Assembly (NCBI GenBank): GCA_014529385.2
Contig: CM043958.1
Location: 78,840,669-78,904,668, forward strand
DNA: 64,000 nucleotides
DNA from: Adiantum capillus-veneris
Lineage: Eukaryota > Streptophyta > Polypodiopsida > Polypodiales > Pteridaceae
Direction of reading: 5' to 3'
Every line of letters starts with the position of its first letter. The stretch's first letter is position 1. The notes beneath the pieces are model-generated. The model did no database searches, was not told the DNA's origin, and was given only the letters and a program-made list of their open reading frames with translations. Shown in pieces: positions 1 to 11,424 of the stretch. Position numbers and translations under genes: made by a program.

Positions 1-640
1 CCTCATTTATGTATGCAACATGAGGCCGGATATTCAATTTGCAGTCTCATAGGTCAGCAGATTTATGCATAGCCCAGGGTCTAAGCATTGGCAGGCTGTT
101 AAGCGGATTTTCTTCTATCTTAGTGGCACTTTACATCTTGGCTTGTTCTATCCCAAGGGGGGTTCATTGACGCCAGGCTTACATGCTTTTTCGGACTCAG
201 TTTGGGTTGGTTGTTTTGACACGTGAGTGTCCACAAGTGGTTTTTGTTTCATGCTTGGTAGTTCATGTATATCATGGTTGAGCAAGAAGCAACCTACTGT
301 GCCACTTCTAGTTGTGAGGCTGAGTATAGAGCAGTCTTCATAGCTACAGTTGAGTGTGTATGGCTGAGACGCCTTATGGCTGATTTGGGTGTTGGACAGA
401 CACTGCCAACACTATCTACACTGACAGTCAGAGCGCATTGGCAGTTGCGAGGAACCCAGTTTTTCATGCTCGCACAAAGCACATTGAGGTGCATTACCAC
501 TATGTCAGGGAGAGGCTCTGAATAGGAGAGATCAGCTTGGCTTATGTGCCAACATACAGGACAACCTTGTAGATCTTTTCACAAAGGAATTGTCTTGTGA
601 GAAGCTCAAAGATTTCCGCAAAGATTTTGGCTTGCTTCCC
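1..640 (+). pseudogene. Ty1/copia RT end and RNase H remnant
   Basis: This is the tail of a copia polyprotein, which reverse-transcribes the element RNA and degrades the RNA strand. Reading by eye gives the end of RT (MRPDIQFAVS near base 20, then KHWQAVKRIFFYLSGT), the RNase H aspartate region (HAFSDSVWVGCFDT near 185-220), the SWLSKKQPTV block near 265-290, and after a frame change CEAEYRAVFIATVECVWLRR (about 315-375). The end is KHIEVHYHYVRERL followed by a degraded LAYVPT...LFTKEL-like tail. These are the hallmarks of copia RNase H. Several stops and at least two frame changes show it is dead. The 5' part lies left of the window. Confidence 0.85.
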
Positions 641-715
641 TTTGTGGACTGATCATGTCCTCCGAGCATGGCACTTCCCTTTACTCATGTGCCAGCTCTC
701 GTTCACCGCATCACT

Positions 716-960
716 CCAGGGGGGATTTGTTACCATATACATGTGGTAGTGATGTGTGTGAACACACTAGGACCATCGGGGTGTTTTTTCCCTCTTTAGG
801 AGGTTTTTTCCCCCGTGCATTGTATATACGTCCATCACTCTAGGGCTATCTATCTTTCATTGCACACTAAGTAACACTCTCTATTATGTGCCTTGAGCTT
901 CGTTTGTCTTCTCCAAGCTGTGTGCATTTCTTTGCAACCCTAATTCTAGCACAATTTACA
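716..960 (+). repeat. Polypurine tract and 3' LTR of the copia remnant
   Basis: A purine run (AGGGGGGATTT, about 717-727) is followed by TGTTACCATATAC at 728, the usual LTR start just behind a copia pol. TTGTATATACG near 820 could be the TATA region. The LTR 3' end is not fixed; a CA near 950-960 is the likely end, which makes it about 230 bases long. No target duplication can be checked because the 5' half is outside the window. Confidence 0.6.
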
Positions 961-1697
961 CTCAAGTTTTAGAAAGTCAGTACAAACTTTAGTTTTTACC
1001 CAGTTTTTTGTCACTTTGGTGATCCAGATTTTTTGTGCCTTTACAAAAGTTGTTTGTACACATGCAATGAGTCATTGATATCACCCTTGGTCAATTTTGA
1101 GATGAATGTTAAAAAAACATGATTATTTACTTTAGGCTTTAAATTAACCATTTTTTGCACTTTTTTCATGAACAATGTTTTCATGAGTTATTTTAAGTTT
1201 AGAAATTAAGTCAAAACTTAATTTGGCCTAAATTGTCAAAAAAAAGTAATTAATCTGAGTTTTTGAAAACTCTTGAAAATTTTACCTCAAAGGGTCCTTG
1301 AGCTTACCCACTGGTTCATACAGCTTTTAAGCATACTCTCCAATCAAATTGAGTGGTTTGGAGTCTTTTTGTGCTATTTCTAGCAATAGACCTAAAATTT
1401 TGCAACTTCTAATAACAACTCACAATGATTCTTTTGGAGAGAGCAATGCTCTGAAATCCACCTCGGATCCTACTTACCCTACTCCTAGGTTCTCATGCAA
1501 TGGGGTTGTGGAAAGTGTCCACAAACACTCAGTTTCTTGTTTTTTATGGTTTCCTGAGCATTGATCTTAAGACTTGTTTTGTCTATCAATCATTCTCAAA
1601 ATCCCAATTTAGTTCTACAATCCTACAATCCTAACGGCACTCGACAAGTACGATTACTTCCAAGCTACCTTTACACAGCAAAAGACGACAATCTTAA
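961..1697. other. AT-rich stretch without a recognisable gene
   Basis: I find no convincing reading frame, RNA gene or LTR end here. The short frame at 1349-1564 has no recognisable motif. The stretch lies where the internal region of the minus-strand LTR-A element (primer site at 3132) would be expected, but nothing confirms that. Confidence 0.4.
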
Positions 1698-3020
1698 CAC
1701 TAGAATGGTAACCTAACAAGACATAAAAGTGTCCTTTCAAGTTTTTGGGAAAAATTTCCAAAACCATAGTAGATCCACTCATTTTGAAAATTCCTTTCAT
1801 GAGCTTATAGTTCAATAACTACTACATATGGAAAAAATGAGAAACTTGTAATTTTTCTCATCCCTTGGTCACTACAAGCCTCCAAAGTTGATGGACCAGT
1901 GTATTTTGCCCAAAACAACAATTTCTTACGGTTGATTGCATATAAATAAGAGTGGAGATTTTTGTAGGACATGAGATAAAATGCTCCGTTAACTTCAATG
2001 GGTTGGTGACCAAAACATATGATTGCTTTTACCTCACTAAATTTTTTTGGGGCAAAAAAAAAAGGTACAAAAAAGTTGCATTCTGCGGACCTATCATCAA
2101 AGTTTCTATAGTCACGCTCAATACAGATACTATATACATGTTTTCTTAGTTCCCTTTGGGCCTCTGGATTCAAAAGGAGCCATGGATCATGTCAAAAGGA
2201 TAATGGATCTCTTACAATTGGAACCTTGGGGCCGGCAATGATAAAGTGCTAATTAAATACAAACATGAAAAAACTAGGTTTAGCATTATGACCTCTAGAA
2301 ACCCATAGAAACTACTCAATATCTAACCAAGTTTGTAGTCTATGATTGGATATGGTTACTACCTACAAAATACACACAATTGGCCTAAGAAACTAGCAAT
2401 ATTGAGAAAGTTATACTTGCTACTCTAAAATGTATCATATTCTTCAACAATCAAAAAACTCAACCATCATCATATACTATGCTATATAGCATATTAGGTG
2501 CCCCAAAACTCAAGGAAGATTAGCTTTATGTTATGCATTACACTTACACAATCAAAATTGAATTTGGATATCAAGAAAGCCACCAAAAAAATCATAAAAG
2601 TGCTAATTTTGGCCAAAAAACAGGATTATGCAATTCTTGTAAATTGGTCATAACTTTCAATTTTAACACTTAGCTCTCCTGCAAGCATCAAAACATGTTG
2701 AGAACTATGAAGGCCTAACCTCTAGCCATCTAACCTCACAAACATGAAGTTTAGAGTGGTATAGTTGCCAAAAATTGAAAAAAAAACCAAAAACAGGACC
2801 CGTTTTTTCACACAGTTTAGGTTCAAAAATGTTGTGCAAGAGTAAGGTTAATGGTGAAATCGATACTAAAAAAAAAATGCTAAGTTTTTTTCAGCTCATA
2901 AGGCAGTTTTGTGGATATATAGCACCTAGAAATTCATTTTCATACTCTTCAAATAATTCAAGCAAAATGGTCACTTAAGAGGACACAAAAGTGTAAAAGT
3001 GTCCTGTCACCATTCTAGTG
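1698..3020. mobile_element. Non-autonomous terminal-inverted-repeat element (CACTA-type ends)
   Basis: The left end reads CACTAGAATGGTAAC and the right end, reversed, reads CACTAGAATGGTGAC: 12 perfect terminal bases, then partial similarity that includes a GACAC...AAAGTGTCC block at both ends. TTAA lies directly outside each end (1694-1697 and 3021-3024). The 1.3 kb interior has no transposase; the frames inside (for example 1805-2173 minus, 2775-2978 plus) have no known motif. CACTA ends suggest the En/Spm superfamily, but that family makes 3-base duplications, and the adjoining triplets (TAA and TTA) do not match. The superfamily is therefore uncertain. Confidence 0.55.
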
Positions 3021-3131
3021 TTAAGCTATGCGGTTTCTAAAAAAAAGCTTTTACTCTAGGATATCCTAGAGGAAGTTAAAGGATAACTTCACAAGATGCT
3101 TGTGTTTTTCCCTAGTTTAGGTCTCTTTGAT

Positions 3132-3146
3132 CCCCGGGCGGCGCCA
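3132..3146 (-). other. tRNA primer-binding site of the LTR-A element
   Basis: Reversed, this reads TGGCGCCGCCCGGGG directly behind the LTR end at 3149. It resembles the TGGCGCCGTTGCCGG primer site of many plant gypsy elements, which pairs with aspartate tRNA, but differs in the middle. It sets the LTR at 3149-4070 as a 5' LTR of a minus-strand element whose body lies to the left. Confidence 0.65.
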
Positions 3147-3148
3147 AA

Positions 3149-4070
3149 TGTGGGACGTGTGTCTAACCTCACTATTCTATCTTATTACATATTTAGCAAG
3201 AACCACAATCAAATTGTCAATCCATGGGACGAAACTGACTCGCCTAGTGCATAGAAGGCTACCAGAGGTTGTCAATCTCTCACAAAACAACAAACAACTC
3301 ATATCTAACTCAAGCTACACTCAAGTGACTGAAATCACCAAAAGCCAATCGCTCATTCACAAACAAATCACGTCCATTACAACATCAATGACATCCAAAT
3401 GTAGGGAAACTCCTAGCACATGTTTATAAGACCTAAGCACACATGCTTATGGTCTCAAATCCCACTTTAGGTCAAGTGCCAAAATCACAATTATTAATAA
3501 TAGTGGATTTTTGACCTAGTCGTTTTCGACCCAGAATACACCTAAATGCTTAGCAATGATGTCCCAATACCCAGCCTATGCTTTTTTTTATTATTTTGAA
3601 GGTGAAATTCCTACTTATGATGAAATTAGGCCGCGGGTCGGTGACGCCAAAAGCTACGAAATACTGTGATGTGTTTACGTCAATACGTAGAGCTCTTGCC
3701 TATGGTTGCAATGCAACAAACGCGACTGCAATGTGACAACCGGGGAGGGAGTAGGAAGTAGGATAAGAGAGAAGTGAGCATCGTTAGCGCACGCTATGTA
3801 TTTCATTATCCAAATCTTAAAATGAACTTACAAAAATTGGATTTTATACCTTAGCTAAGGTTTTTGGTGGTGAAAACTAATAATCTGGGAGCTCTAACTA
3901 AAAATGGGTATTGACAGGTTGATACAATCTGGAAGCTTGTAGCCCCGACCATCTATTACAAAGTTTATCCAAAAAATAGGAGTTACAATATTCCCGATTT
4001 ATAAAAAATAATAAGTGTTTTTACAATGAGAGCTCCAAAAATGGTACCGAGTTTCTTGCTGCTGCTAGCA
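3149..4070 (-). repeat. LTR-A copy 1 (5' LTR of a minus-strand element)
   Basis: This copy runs from TGTGGGACGTGTG to GCTGCTGCTAGCA and keeps the TG...CA ends. A second copy lies at 31550-32414; the two align by eye along nearly their whole length, with shared blocks such as CAATCCATGGGACGAA, GTTTACGTCAA, and GATACAATCTGGAAGCTTGT. The right edge cuts into the RT of a chromodomain gypsy element: the catalytic block resumes at once with FVLVFFDNILIYS. The element therefore inserted into that pol. The other flank of the pol is not in the window. Confidence 0.75.
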
Positions 4071-6330
4071 TTTTGTTCTAGTCTTCTTTGATAACATCCT
4101 TATATATTCAAAGACTAGAGAAGATCACTAACGGCATGTACGCCATGTCTTGGATATTCTTAGAAAAGCCCAACTCTACACCAAGCGGAGCAAATGCTCT
4201 TTCTTTGTAGAGAAGGTTGCCTATTTGGGATACACAGTTTCAAAGGATGGTCTTTCTTCCGACCTAGCTAAGGTGGAAGCTGTAGTTCAGCTGCCCATTC
4301 CCAAGACTGTTTTAGAAGTATGGGGATTCCTTGGACTCACAGGATGGTGTACAGTATTTAGCAAAAACTATGGACTCATCGCATGCCCTCTCATTGAACT
4401 CACTAAGAAAGAGGAACCCTTTTTTTGGTCCAACAAGAGAGGTAGAGCCTTCAACAAATTAAAAGAGATCTTGCCCAGTGAACCTGTTCTCAAACTTCCA
4501 AATTTTCAACAAAAAACCTTTGAGGTGATAGTGGATGCTTGCATACAAGGTTTAGGTGGAATCCTATAGCAAGAAGGCCATCCCATAGCCTATGAATTAC
4601 GACAGCTGAGGATTCATGAGAAGAATTATCCCACCCATGACCTCGAACTACTAGCTGTGGTTCATGCCCTAAAAAAGTAGAGACACTATCACGTAGGTCA
4701 AATGTTTGAGCTTGTTACTGACCACGAAAGTCTGAAGTGGATTTTCACCTAGCCAAATCTCAATATGTGACAAAGGCGATGGGTTGAATTCCTACAAGAG
4801 TTCACTTTTGAGATCAAATTTAGACCAGGCAAGGAAAATCAAGCTGCAACAGATGCACTGAGCCGATGAGTAGTGTCCCTTGCCATTACGCTAGTCCACT
4901 CAACTCTACCCGAGGAAGTTCAAAACACCCTCCAAACTGATGAGCAATTTGGTCTGTTGATCCAAGCTCAAGTTCAGAAAATACATTTGGAAGACTACTA
5001 TATTCAAGATGGACTCTTATTCTTCAGGAATCAAGTGTGCATACCTACATGCTTAAGGATGCAGATTCTAAAGAAAGCTCATGAAACTCCCCTTGCAGCT
5101 CACCCAGGTTTTCACAAAATGTTTGCTTCTCTTAAACAAAAATTTATATTGGCCTAAGATGAAAAAGGATACCTTAGAGTATGTTAAGAAGTGTTTAGTA
5201 TGCCAAAAGGTCAAGGCTAAAAGAGTAAGATTCCTGGAATCTACAACCATTGGATATACCTACAATGAAGTGGGAGTGCATCAATATCGATTTTGTAACA
5301 AGGTTACCCAAGACTGTTCGAAATTTTGATTCAATTTTTGTGGTGGTGGATAAACTCACCAAAGTAGCTCACCCTGTCCCAGTCAAACCACTGCCTTTGC
5401 AACAGATATATGCTCAAATTTTTGTAAAAAAATTTATCAAATTACATGGGATACCTGCTAGGATAATCAGTAATCATGATGACAAGTTTACCTCTAAGTT
5501 TTGGAAGGCCATGTTCCAATCCTTAAGCACTCAATCAAACCTGAGTTCAGCCTATCATCCAGAGATAGATGGAAAAACCAAAAGAGTTAATCAAGTCATA
5601 GAAGATATGTTGAGATCATATTGCAGCCAACAACCTCATCTTGGATCAAATATTTACCCTTAGTGGAATTTTCTTATAATTCTTCCTACCATAGAAGCCT
5701 ATGAATGTCCCCATTCAAAGCTCTTTATGGACAAGACTGTATCATTCCTCTCAGAATGGCCGACCCAAATCTCCCAGTGCCTGCAGCAAAGAATACACTT
5801 GAAGAAATGGATCGCCAAATCAAGGGAGAAAAATAATAAGGGAGAACCTTAAGAGAGCAAGTGACATACAAGCTTGAGTTATGCCGATTTACATAGATCT
5901 CCCCAGATTTTTAAGGGAGGAGATAGAGTTTTCCTTAGGGTCAAACCAAAGAGAAGTTCACTCAGATTGGGAAAATACAGGAAGTTAGCATATAGATATT
6001 GTGGACCCTTTGAGATTTTGAGAAGGATAGGGGACCAATCTTAGGGACTTGCTATACCCCCTCACTTCCATGTGCACAATTTTTTTCATGTTAGCTTGCT
6101 AAAAAGATATGTTGCGGATCCCCTTCACATCCTAAATGGTGAAGATATTATTCTTAACACACAGCAAGAATTCCAGATGGAGCCAGAGAAAATTTAAGAC
6201 ATGAAGGAGCAGAAGCTACGACATCGAACAATTCAAGAGGTTTTGGTTCAATGGAAGGGTTATCCCATTGAAGATGCCTCTTGGGAAGATTGAGAACACC
6301 TTACTTCTCAGTTTCCTCATCTTTTTTGAT
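4071..6330 (+). pseudogene. Chromodomain Ty3/gypsy pol remnant (RT, RNase H, integrase, chromodomain)
   Basis: The remnant starts in the RT catalytic block (VFFDNILIYS, 4085-4115; one D is now N). RT thumb and RNase H follow (VDACIQGLGGIL near 4530; TDHESLKWIFT near 4720; the end of RNase H near 4865). Next come the integrase zinc domain (HPGFHKMFASLKQKF near 5100), core (NIDFVTRLPKT near 5270; ISNHDDKF near 5470; YHPEIDGKTKR near 5560, where the usual E reads K) and C-terminal part (HVSLLKRYV near 6085). A chromodomain (EVLVQWKGYPIEDASWED, about 6238-6291) closes it. That last domain marks a chromovirus. There are many stops, several looking like CAG to TAG, and at least two frameshifts. Confidence 0.9.
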
Positions 6331-7540
6331 CAAGAATCTCCTCTCTTTTGTACTCAACCTAAACCGTGTTAGCCCATGTGACTACAAATCCAAGTTCTAT
6401 CTTACTGAATTTTTGTAACCTAACCTTTTGCTAAATAATAACAAGATTAGTGTTGTCCTTTACATCTTGGACTTGGATCTGTGTATGGAATTACAAAATC
6501 AATAAATAGATTTAGCTAAGTTTGAAATTCTCTCAAGGACTTCTATCAAATACAAGATATAAGAACTTAGAACCAATTTCATTATATCCATCAAGAAAAA
6601 TCAAAGAAAAAAAAAGAGACTTAAGACAGACCCAAGATCTTAGAACATGATGAACATGTTAAGGGATACAACGAAGATAAATTTTCTAGAGGTCAATAAA
6701 CTCATCCATTACATGATCACAAAAGTAGCTATCACAAGCAGGTCACATATTAGGCTTCTCATTAATAGGAAGAATTCGTTGTGAAATTGTTGCACTAATC
6801 TCTCTAGTATGTGAAGTTAAAGGGCCCTCTAAGTAGTAAACCAAAGTGAGGGTAAAGATATATCTTTTGATGAGGAAGGAATTTAGCAAGCAAAAATTTT
6901 CGTTCTAAAAAACCTCGATGCATTGACCTCATCACGTAGTAATATCGAGGACCCAACCCCATAGCTTCAGTAACCATAGCCAAACGGACATTATTACGAA
7001 AGTGATCCCAACCCCAAAGGGTCAGCCTTGTTACACTTTGAAATGTATGCCATTTGGTTTAAGCTACTAAAGTTCCCAAGTGAGGAATTAACAGGCGCCC
7101 ATATTGCTCCACAAAATCTCTCCTCGCGGATTCACTTGTTTGTTGTAGATGAGGAATAGCCACAAATAAATCTAGCTCTTGCCACCGATCCATAAAGTAA
7201 GATAATTGAGCAAAGAGACAAACCTAAGAAATTTTAACAAGGGATGGAAAAGAAAAGTGAAATACAAAGTGAATAGTATTGAAAGAATGAAAATATAGTA
7301 TACCTTAAATAGGCTAACCAGCCAACGGAGAGTAAATTAGCGTTACCCAAAAGTTGAAAGTGTAACTTGCGGATGAAGATTTACCACCTTCCTTATTTAT
7401 TTCGAGCTGAGGACGGCTCTTTATTTTTGTTGGGGAGTTTGTAAGGTCCTTCTCTTAGCCCTTACTCTTGATGACAAATCTAAGCCATCAACTTTCCGAA
7501 TACGATCGAGTGAAAATGGGACTATAGTCAAGCACCCTAG
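6331..7540. other. No supported gene; possible decayed frame on the minus strand
   Basis: The 3' LTR of the chromodomain element should start near here, but I could not place its ends. On the minus strand, from about 7230 down to 6815, one frame runs for roughly 135 codons with a single stop and a protein-like composition (start FMDRWQELDLFVAIPHL, later SVTRLTLWGWDHF and LGPRYYYVMRSMH). A pyrimidine-rich stretch ending TTCTTAG precedes it. I do not recognise the family. Confidence 0.3.
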
Positions 7541-7676
7541 TTACCCTCGAGACGCTTTTGGTTTTAACCATGGGAACATGGATATAACCAATGCATGGGA
7601 TATTAGTTTTATCTCAAGATAAAGTATATTTGCATAAGAAAACAAAGAAAGAATAAGGGTAAGATAAAAAAGTAAA

Positions 7677-7785
7677 TTGTTGGGAAAGTAGCTTCTTGCA
7701 TAAGCCACTTGTTGGAAAGGTAGCTTCTTGCATAAGCCACTTGTAGGGAAAATAGATTCTTGCATATGTAGCTTGTTGGAGAAGC
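7677..7785. repeat. 32-base tandem repeat, about 3.3 copies
   Basis: Three units of exactly 32 bases (7677-7708, 7709-7740, 7741-7772) plus a partial fourth share the core AGCTTCTTGCATAAGCC. The first two are nearly identical; the third has diverged. Confidence 0.85.
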
Positions 7786-10174
7786 TTTGAAAAGGAAGAA
7801 AAGATATCAACATATGAAAAAGTAACTTATCACGATAAGTTAAGGGCCTTATCAAATTAAGTTTAAAGGAAGGCCTTCCCTACTCACTAAACACTTCACT
7901 TGTCTACCCATTTTGAAAGTGCAATCTTGATAATGAGCTATGAAAGCCAAATATAATCCTCCTTCACACACACCCCTCTCTCCTCAAGAGAAGCCATAAC
8001 CATAATCCAAATTACAATTACACTCTTCACCTTCTCTCTCCTAACCTACAAGCTTTCCATAGCTTAATTTTTTTTAACCTCTCTTTATTCCCATGGCCAA
8101 ATTGGTGGTTTTCAATCAAAGGAAAGTGGAAAAGAACGGATGACGTCAATACACTTCATCGTTGCTCTTTCAAAGCAAGGAGAAGACCCTACTATATACA
8201 CATTAAGGTAAGGTTATCTTGTTATTTCTCATTCTTGAAAGAGATTTACTTCAATCCTTACTTAAATTCCATAAGTCATCCCCTCTTTTCCCTCTTACCA
8301 AATGGAAAGTTCCAAAACCATAATCCTCTTCTAACAACATAATTAATCCTCTCCATGGTAGTAAATGTATTCCTAAATCCTTTCTTAAAGAAGAATTCGT
8401 TTATCATTTATACACTATTACATGCATATTTTACGATACACTAGCATGTCCACTCTTAAAAGCTTCACAATTTTTGCACTACCATGCATAGAAAGGTTAC
8501 ACTCTTGCATAAGAACTCAAAGGAAGTTGTTGATTAATTGTCCAAGATTGCAAGTTGGTGCGTTTAGAATTTTTGTGTGTACCACTCATAGACACACCAT
8601 GAAAAAGTGATTATAAAATGCATATGCATTGTTTATTTCAAGCTTGTCTACTTTCAAGTTTGTTTTGAAAATTCGAAGGGGGGAGTAAGGGGATAGCTTC
8701 ATCGATATCATGGCCATGTTGCTTGAACATAAAACTCCCATCGCTTCAATGGAGATGTCCCATGGATGACAATGATAAAAAGGGACCAAAATGGGATTCA
8801 TCGAAGTCGGGGTTAACTCAAAACTTTCGTCGAGACAAAATCTTAAATTTCCAAGAGATTCGTTGATTTCTAAGGTCTAGTTTGAGTAGAAAAATTAAAA
8901 GAAAATAAGAATTAAGGGATTATAACTCAAGGAGCTTAATCTAAATTTAAACTAGGATTATAAACTTTACCAAGAAGATTGACGTGGATAGCCCTAGCAT
9001 AATATAGAGATTTGTGTGTGAACTTGTCTTCGTGTTTGTAAAAACGTTGGTGCAGGTGTTTACTTGTAGGATACAACGGGAGATGGTCCTTTTTGGCTAA
9101 GATGATAATCGTTGGTCTATGTTTTGAGCTCAAGTTCATTCATTGCCCTAGAAATGGGATTGAATGGGAGTGTGCTCCAGTTGGGTGATAGGGACCTGTG
9201 GATGCGTCTGGAAATTGGCCTAGTCTAGGTAGATGGGTAAAGGATCCATGGAGGGATCATGATAAGGGAGGAGGATGTGATTTAATTAAGGAACTCTTCA
9301 AACTGTTTGGTAAAACGGAACCTTGGAAAGGCTAGGAACCAAAAGGGGCTATTCCGCAATTGTCCTCATCAGCCGGACCTTTGCGCTTCTTCTTGGGATT
9401 ATTGATTTAAAAGAAACCTAAAATAAGCTATCTTTGAATCCTTTCCCACACAAGGTAAAGAAAAAATAAGAATTGAAATTTGTGTAAAGGCGCCGCCTCC
9501 ACACCTGGCGGAAGAGACAGGATACCCGAGTCCTAGGACGAGGATAGGGATATGCCTGGAGAAGTATATGTAATTGCTTGAAGGATAACTAGATAATTTT
9601 ACTAATATTAAAGGAAAAGGAATTAAAAATATTGTATAAAGGAAAAGGTGGGAACGACTTGATAAATGCACATTCGCAAGGGTATGCAATAGTTTGCATG
9701 CTGGTTCAAATGCTTGAAATGTATTCTTGGTTCGACATGATTGGAATACTGTTTTCTAGTATCATAGTATGACCTTGGGAAGGTGCATTTATCAAACAGT
9801 TCGGTGGGTGGGCGGATTCCGGAGGGTTAATTGTTGGGCCAAAAAGTTGAACCCGATTTTAAGTTGTCCTAGAAGTAGAGTCAAGAGCAGGGGAAAGGGA
9901 TTCCGATCTATGGAGTGGGAGAAAAACTTGGGATTGAGGGATTCGTGTAGATTATAATACACTCACCTTAGGGGAACACATTGACGGCTGTGCTCGGTCA
10001 TAACCGGGAAAAAAGCATCAATGACCTTGAACCAAGGGATAATTAGAGAACTCCCACCAGTTGACCCTGGAAGGTTGAGTTCAAAGTTAGTCTAATGTCT
10101 TCGATTAGTAAGTTGACCGGTAAGCAAAGGTTCTTCGGGGAAAAGGGATCCATATAGAGAAAGTGAATGCTATC
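7786..10174. other. Unannotated stretch, probably including the GypA-1 3' LTR
   Basis: I see no supported gene. The right part should hold the 3' LTR of the minus-strand GypA-1: reversed, a GAGGGGG purine run at 10176-10190 is followed by TGATAGCATTC at 10175, a plausible tract and LTR start. The far end of that LTR is not found. Short frames such as 9399-9689 minus and 9769-9957 plus have no motifs. A purine tract near 8678-8692 is of unknown meaning. Confidence 0.35.
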
Positions 10175-10227
10175 ACCCCCTCGAGTTGTCATCGAAGAGC
10201 ATGAGGATTCTTGTCTTGCTGTCGGTC

Positions 10228-11419
10228 TCAAGCGGGAGGGATGTTGAAGATCATGGTGTATCCATTTGAAGATGGTACAGTCAGTGGTACAGTCACAAAG
10301 ACCATAAACAAGGTTAAAGGGTGTATCATTTTAGCTATTTTGAATGAAACTCGATAAGCCCATAGACCAGCATGGAGATTTATTTTCCAATCTATCCTTC
10401 CTGAACTAACCACTTTAGTCAATATTGAGCTAAGAATTTTATTCGTATGCTCAGCTTGTTCATTTGCTTATGGGTGATAGGGAGCCGATTTGCTATTCAT
10501 AACCATAAATTCATTAAGCATATACTCAATTACCTCATTGAGGAAATGAGCTCCTCTATCACTGACAATTTCTATTGGTAGTCCATATCTTGTGAACACA
10601 TTCTCATATAAGAATGCAGCTGTGGTTTTGGCATCATTCCTTTGGGTTTCTTTAGCCTCTGCCCACTTGGTCAAATAGTCCATAGCTACAGTAATATATT
10701 GAGCTTGGGTTCTATAAGCAGGTGGTTGTATTGGCCCAACAAAGTCTATACCCCATTTGGCAAAAGATCTTTCCCCCATCATTGGTCTTAAGGGCATGCT
10801 ATCTACACGGGTTGGCATTTTAGCTCGTTGACATGCATCACACCTTCAAACATATTCCTTGGCATCTGCAAAAAGTGTTGGCCACCAAATGTCTGCCATT
10901 AAGATTTCTCTAGCGGTGGTCTCATTAGGAAAGCAACCTCCAGCTAATCCAGAGTGTGTTTGTTCTACAATGGGATATATTCGTCTTCATTTGCACAAAG
11001 ATGCAAATGTTGATCTTTACCTCTCTGATACAATCGGTTCTCAATAAGAGCATAGTCGATCTCTTGCTTCAGTTTCAATTTCTCTTTGGCGGCGTTTACT
11101 CATATCCTCAGGAAATGTTCGGTTTGATAAGTAAGCAACTAAATAATTACTCCACCTAGGAACAAGTGATATTTGGAACAACGTCACATGAGGTATGGGT
11201 GCTTGTTTCTGCCATTCGGGACATTTTTTTTACAAATGAATGAACATCCCTCCTCATAGTTGGCCAAAATATTCCAAGTCTCAAGATTCGTCGCATAGTT
11301 TGGTCTTCAGCAAAGTGAAGTCCTACTATGGTAATATGTGCTTGACTTAGGTATTGGGTTTTCTTCTCAAGATTAATGCATAAAAGAAATATTCCATCTT
11401 GATTTCTTTTGTACAACAT
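10228..11419 (-). pseudogene. GypA-1 integrase remnant
   Basis: This is the integrase part of a Ty3/gypsy polyprotein, which joins element DNA to the chromosome. Reading the minus strand from 11419, the zinc-binding region (VGLHFAEDQTMRRILRLGIFWP) comes first. The core keeps its first D (KWGIDFVGPIQPP near 10750) and second D (IVSDRGAHF near 10560). Near 10490 PYHP is followed by a stop where Q is usual, then ANEQAEHTNK with the catalytic E. The C-terminal side stops near 10235, just before the putative polypurine tract, so the integrase tail and everything behind it in GypA-2 is missing here. Confidence 0.85.
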
Positions 11420-11424
11420 TCTAG

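Noticed and set aside
9399-9957. Host genes in the 62-96 codon frames
   Set aside because: No motifs, no splice or start context, and they fall where a gypsy LTR is expected.
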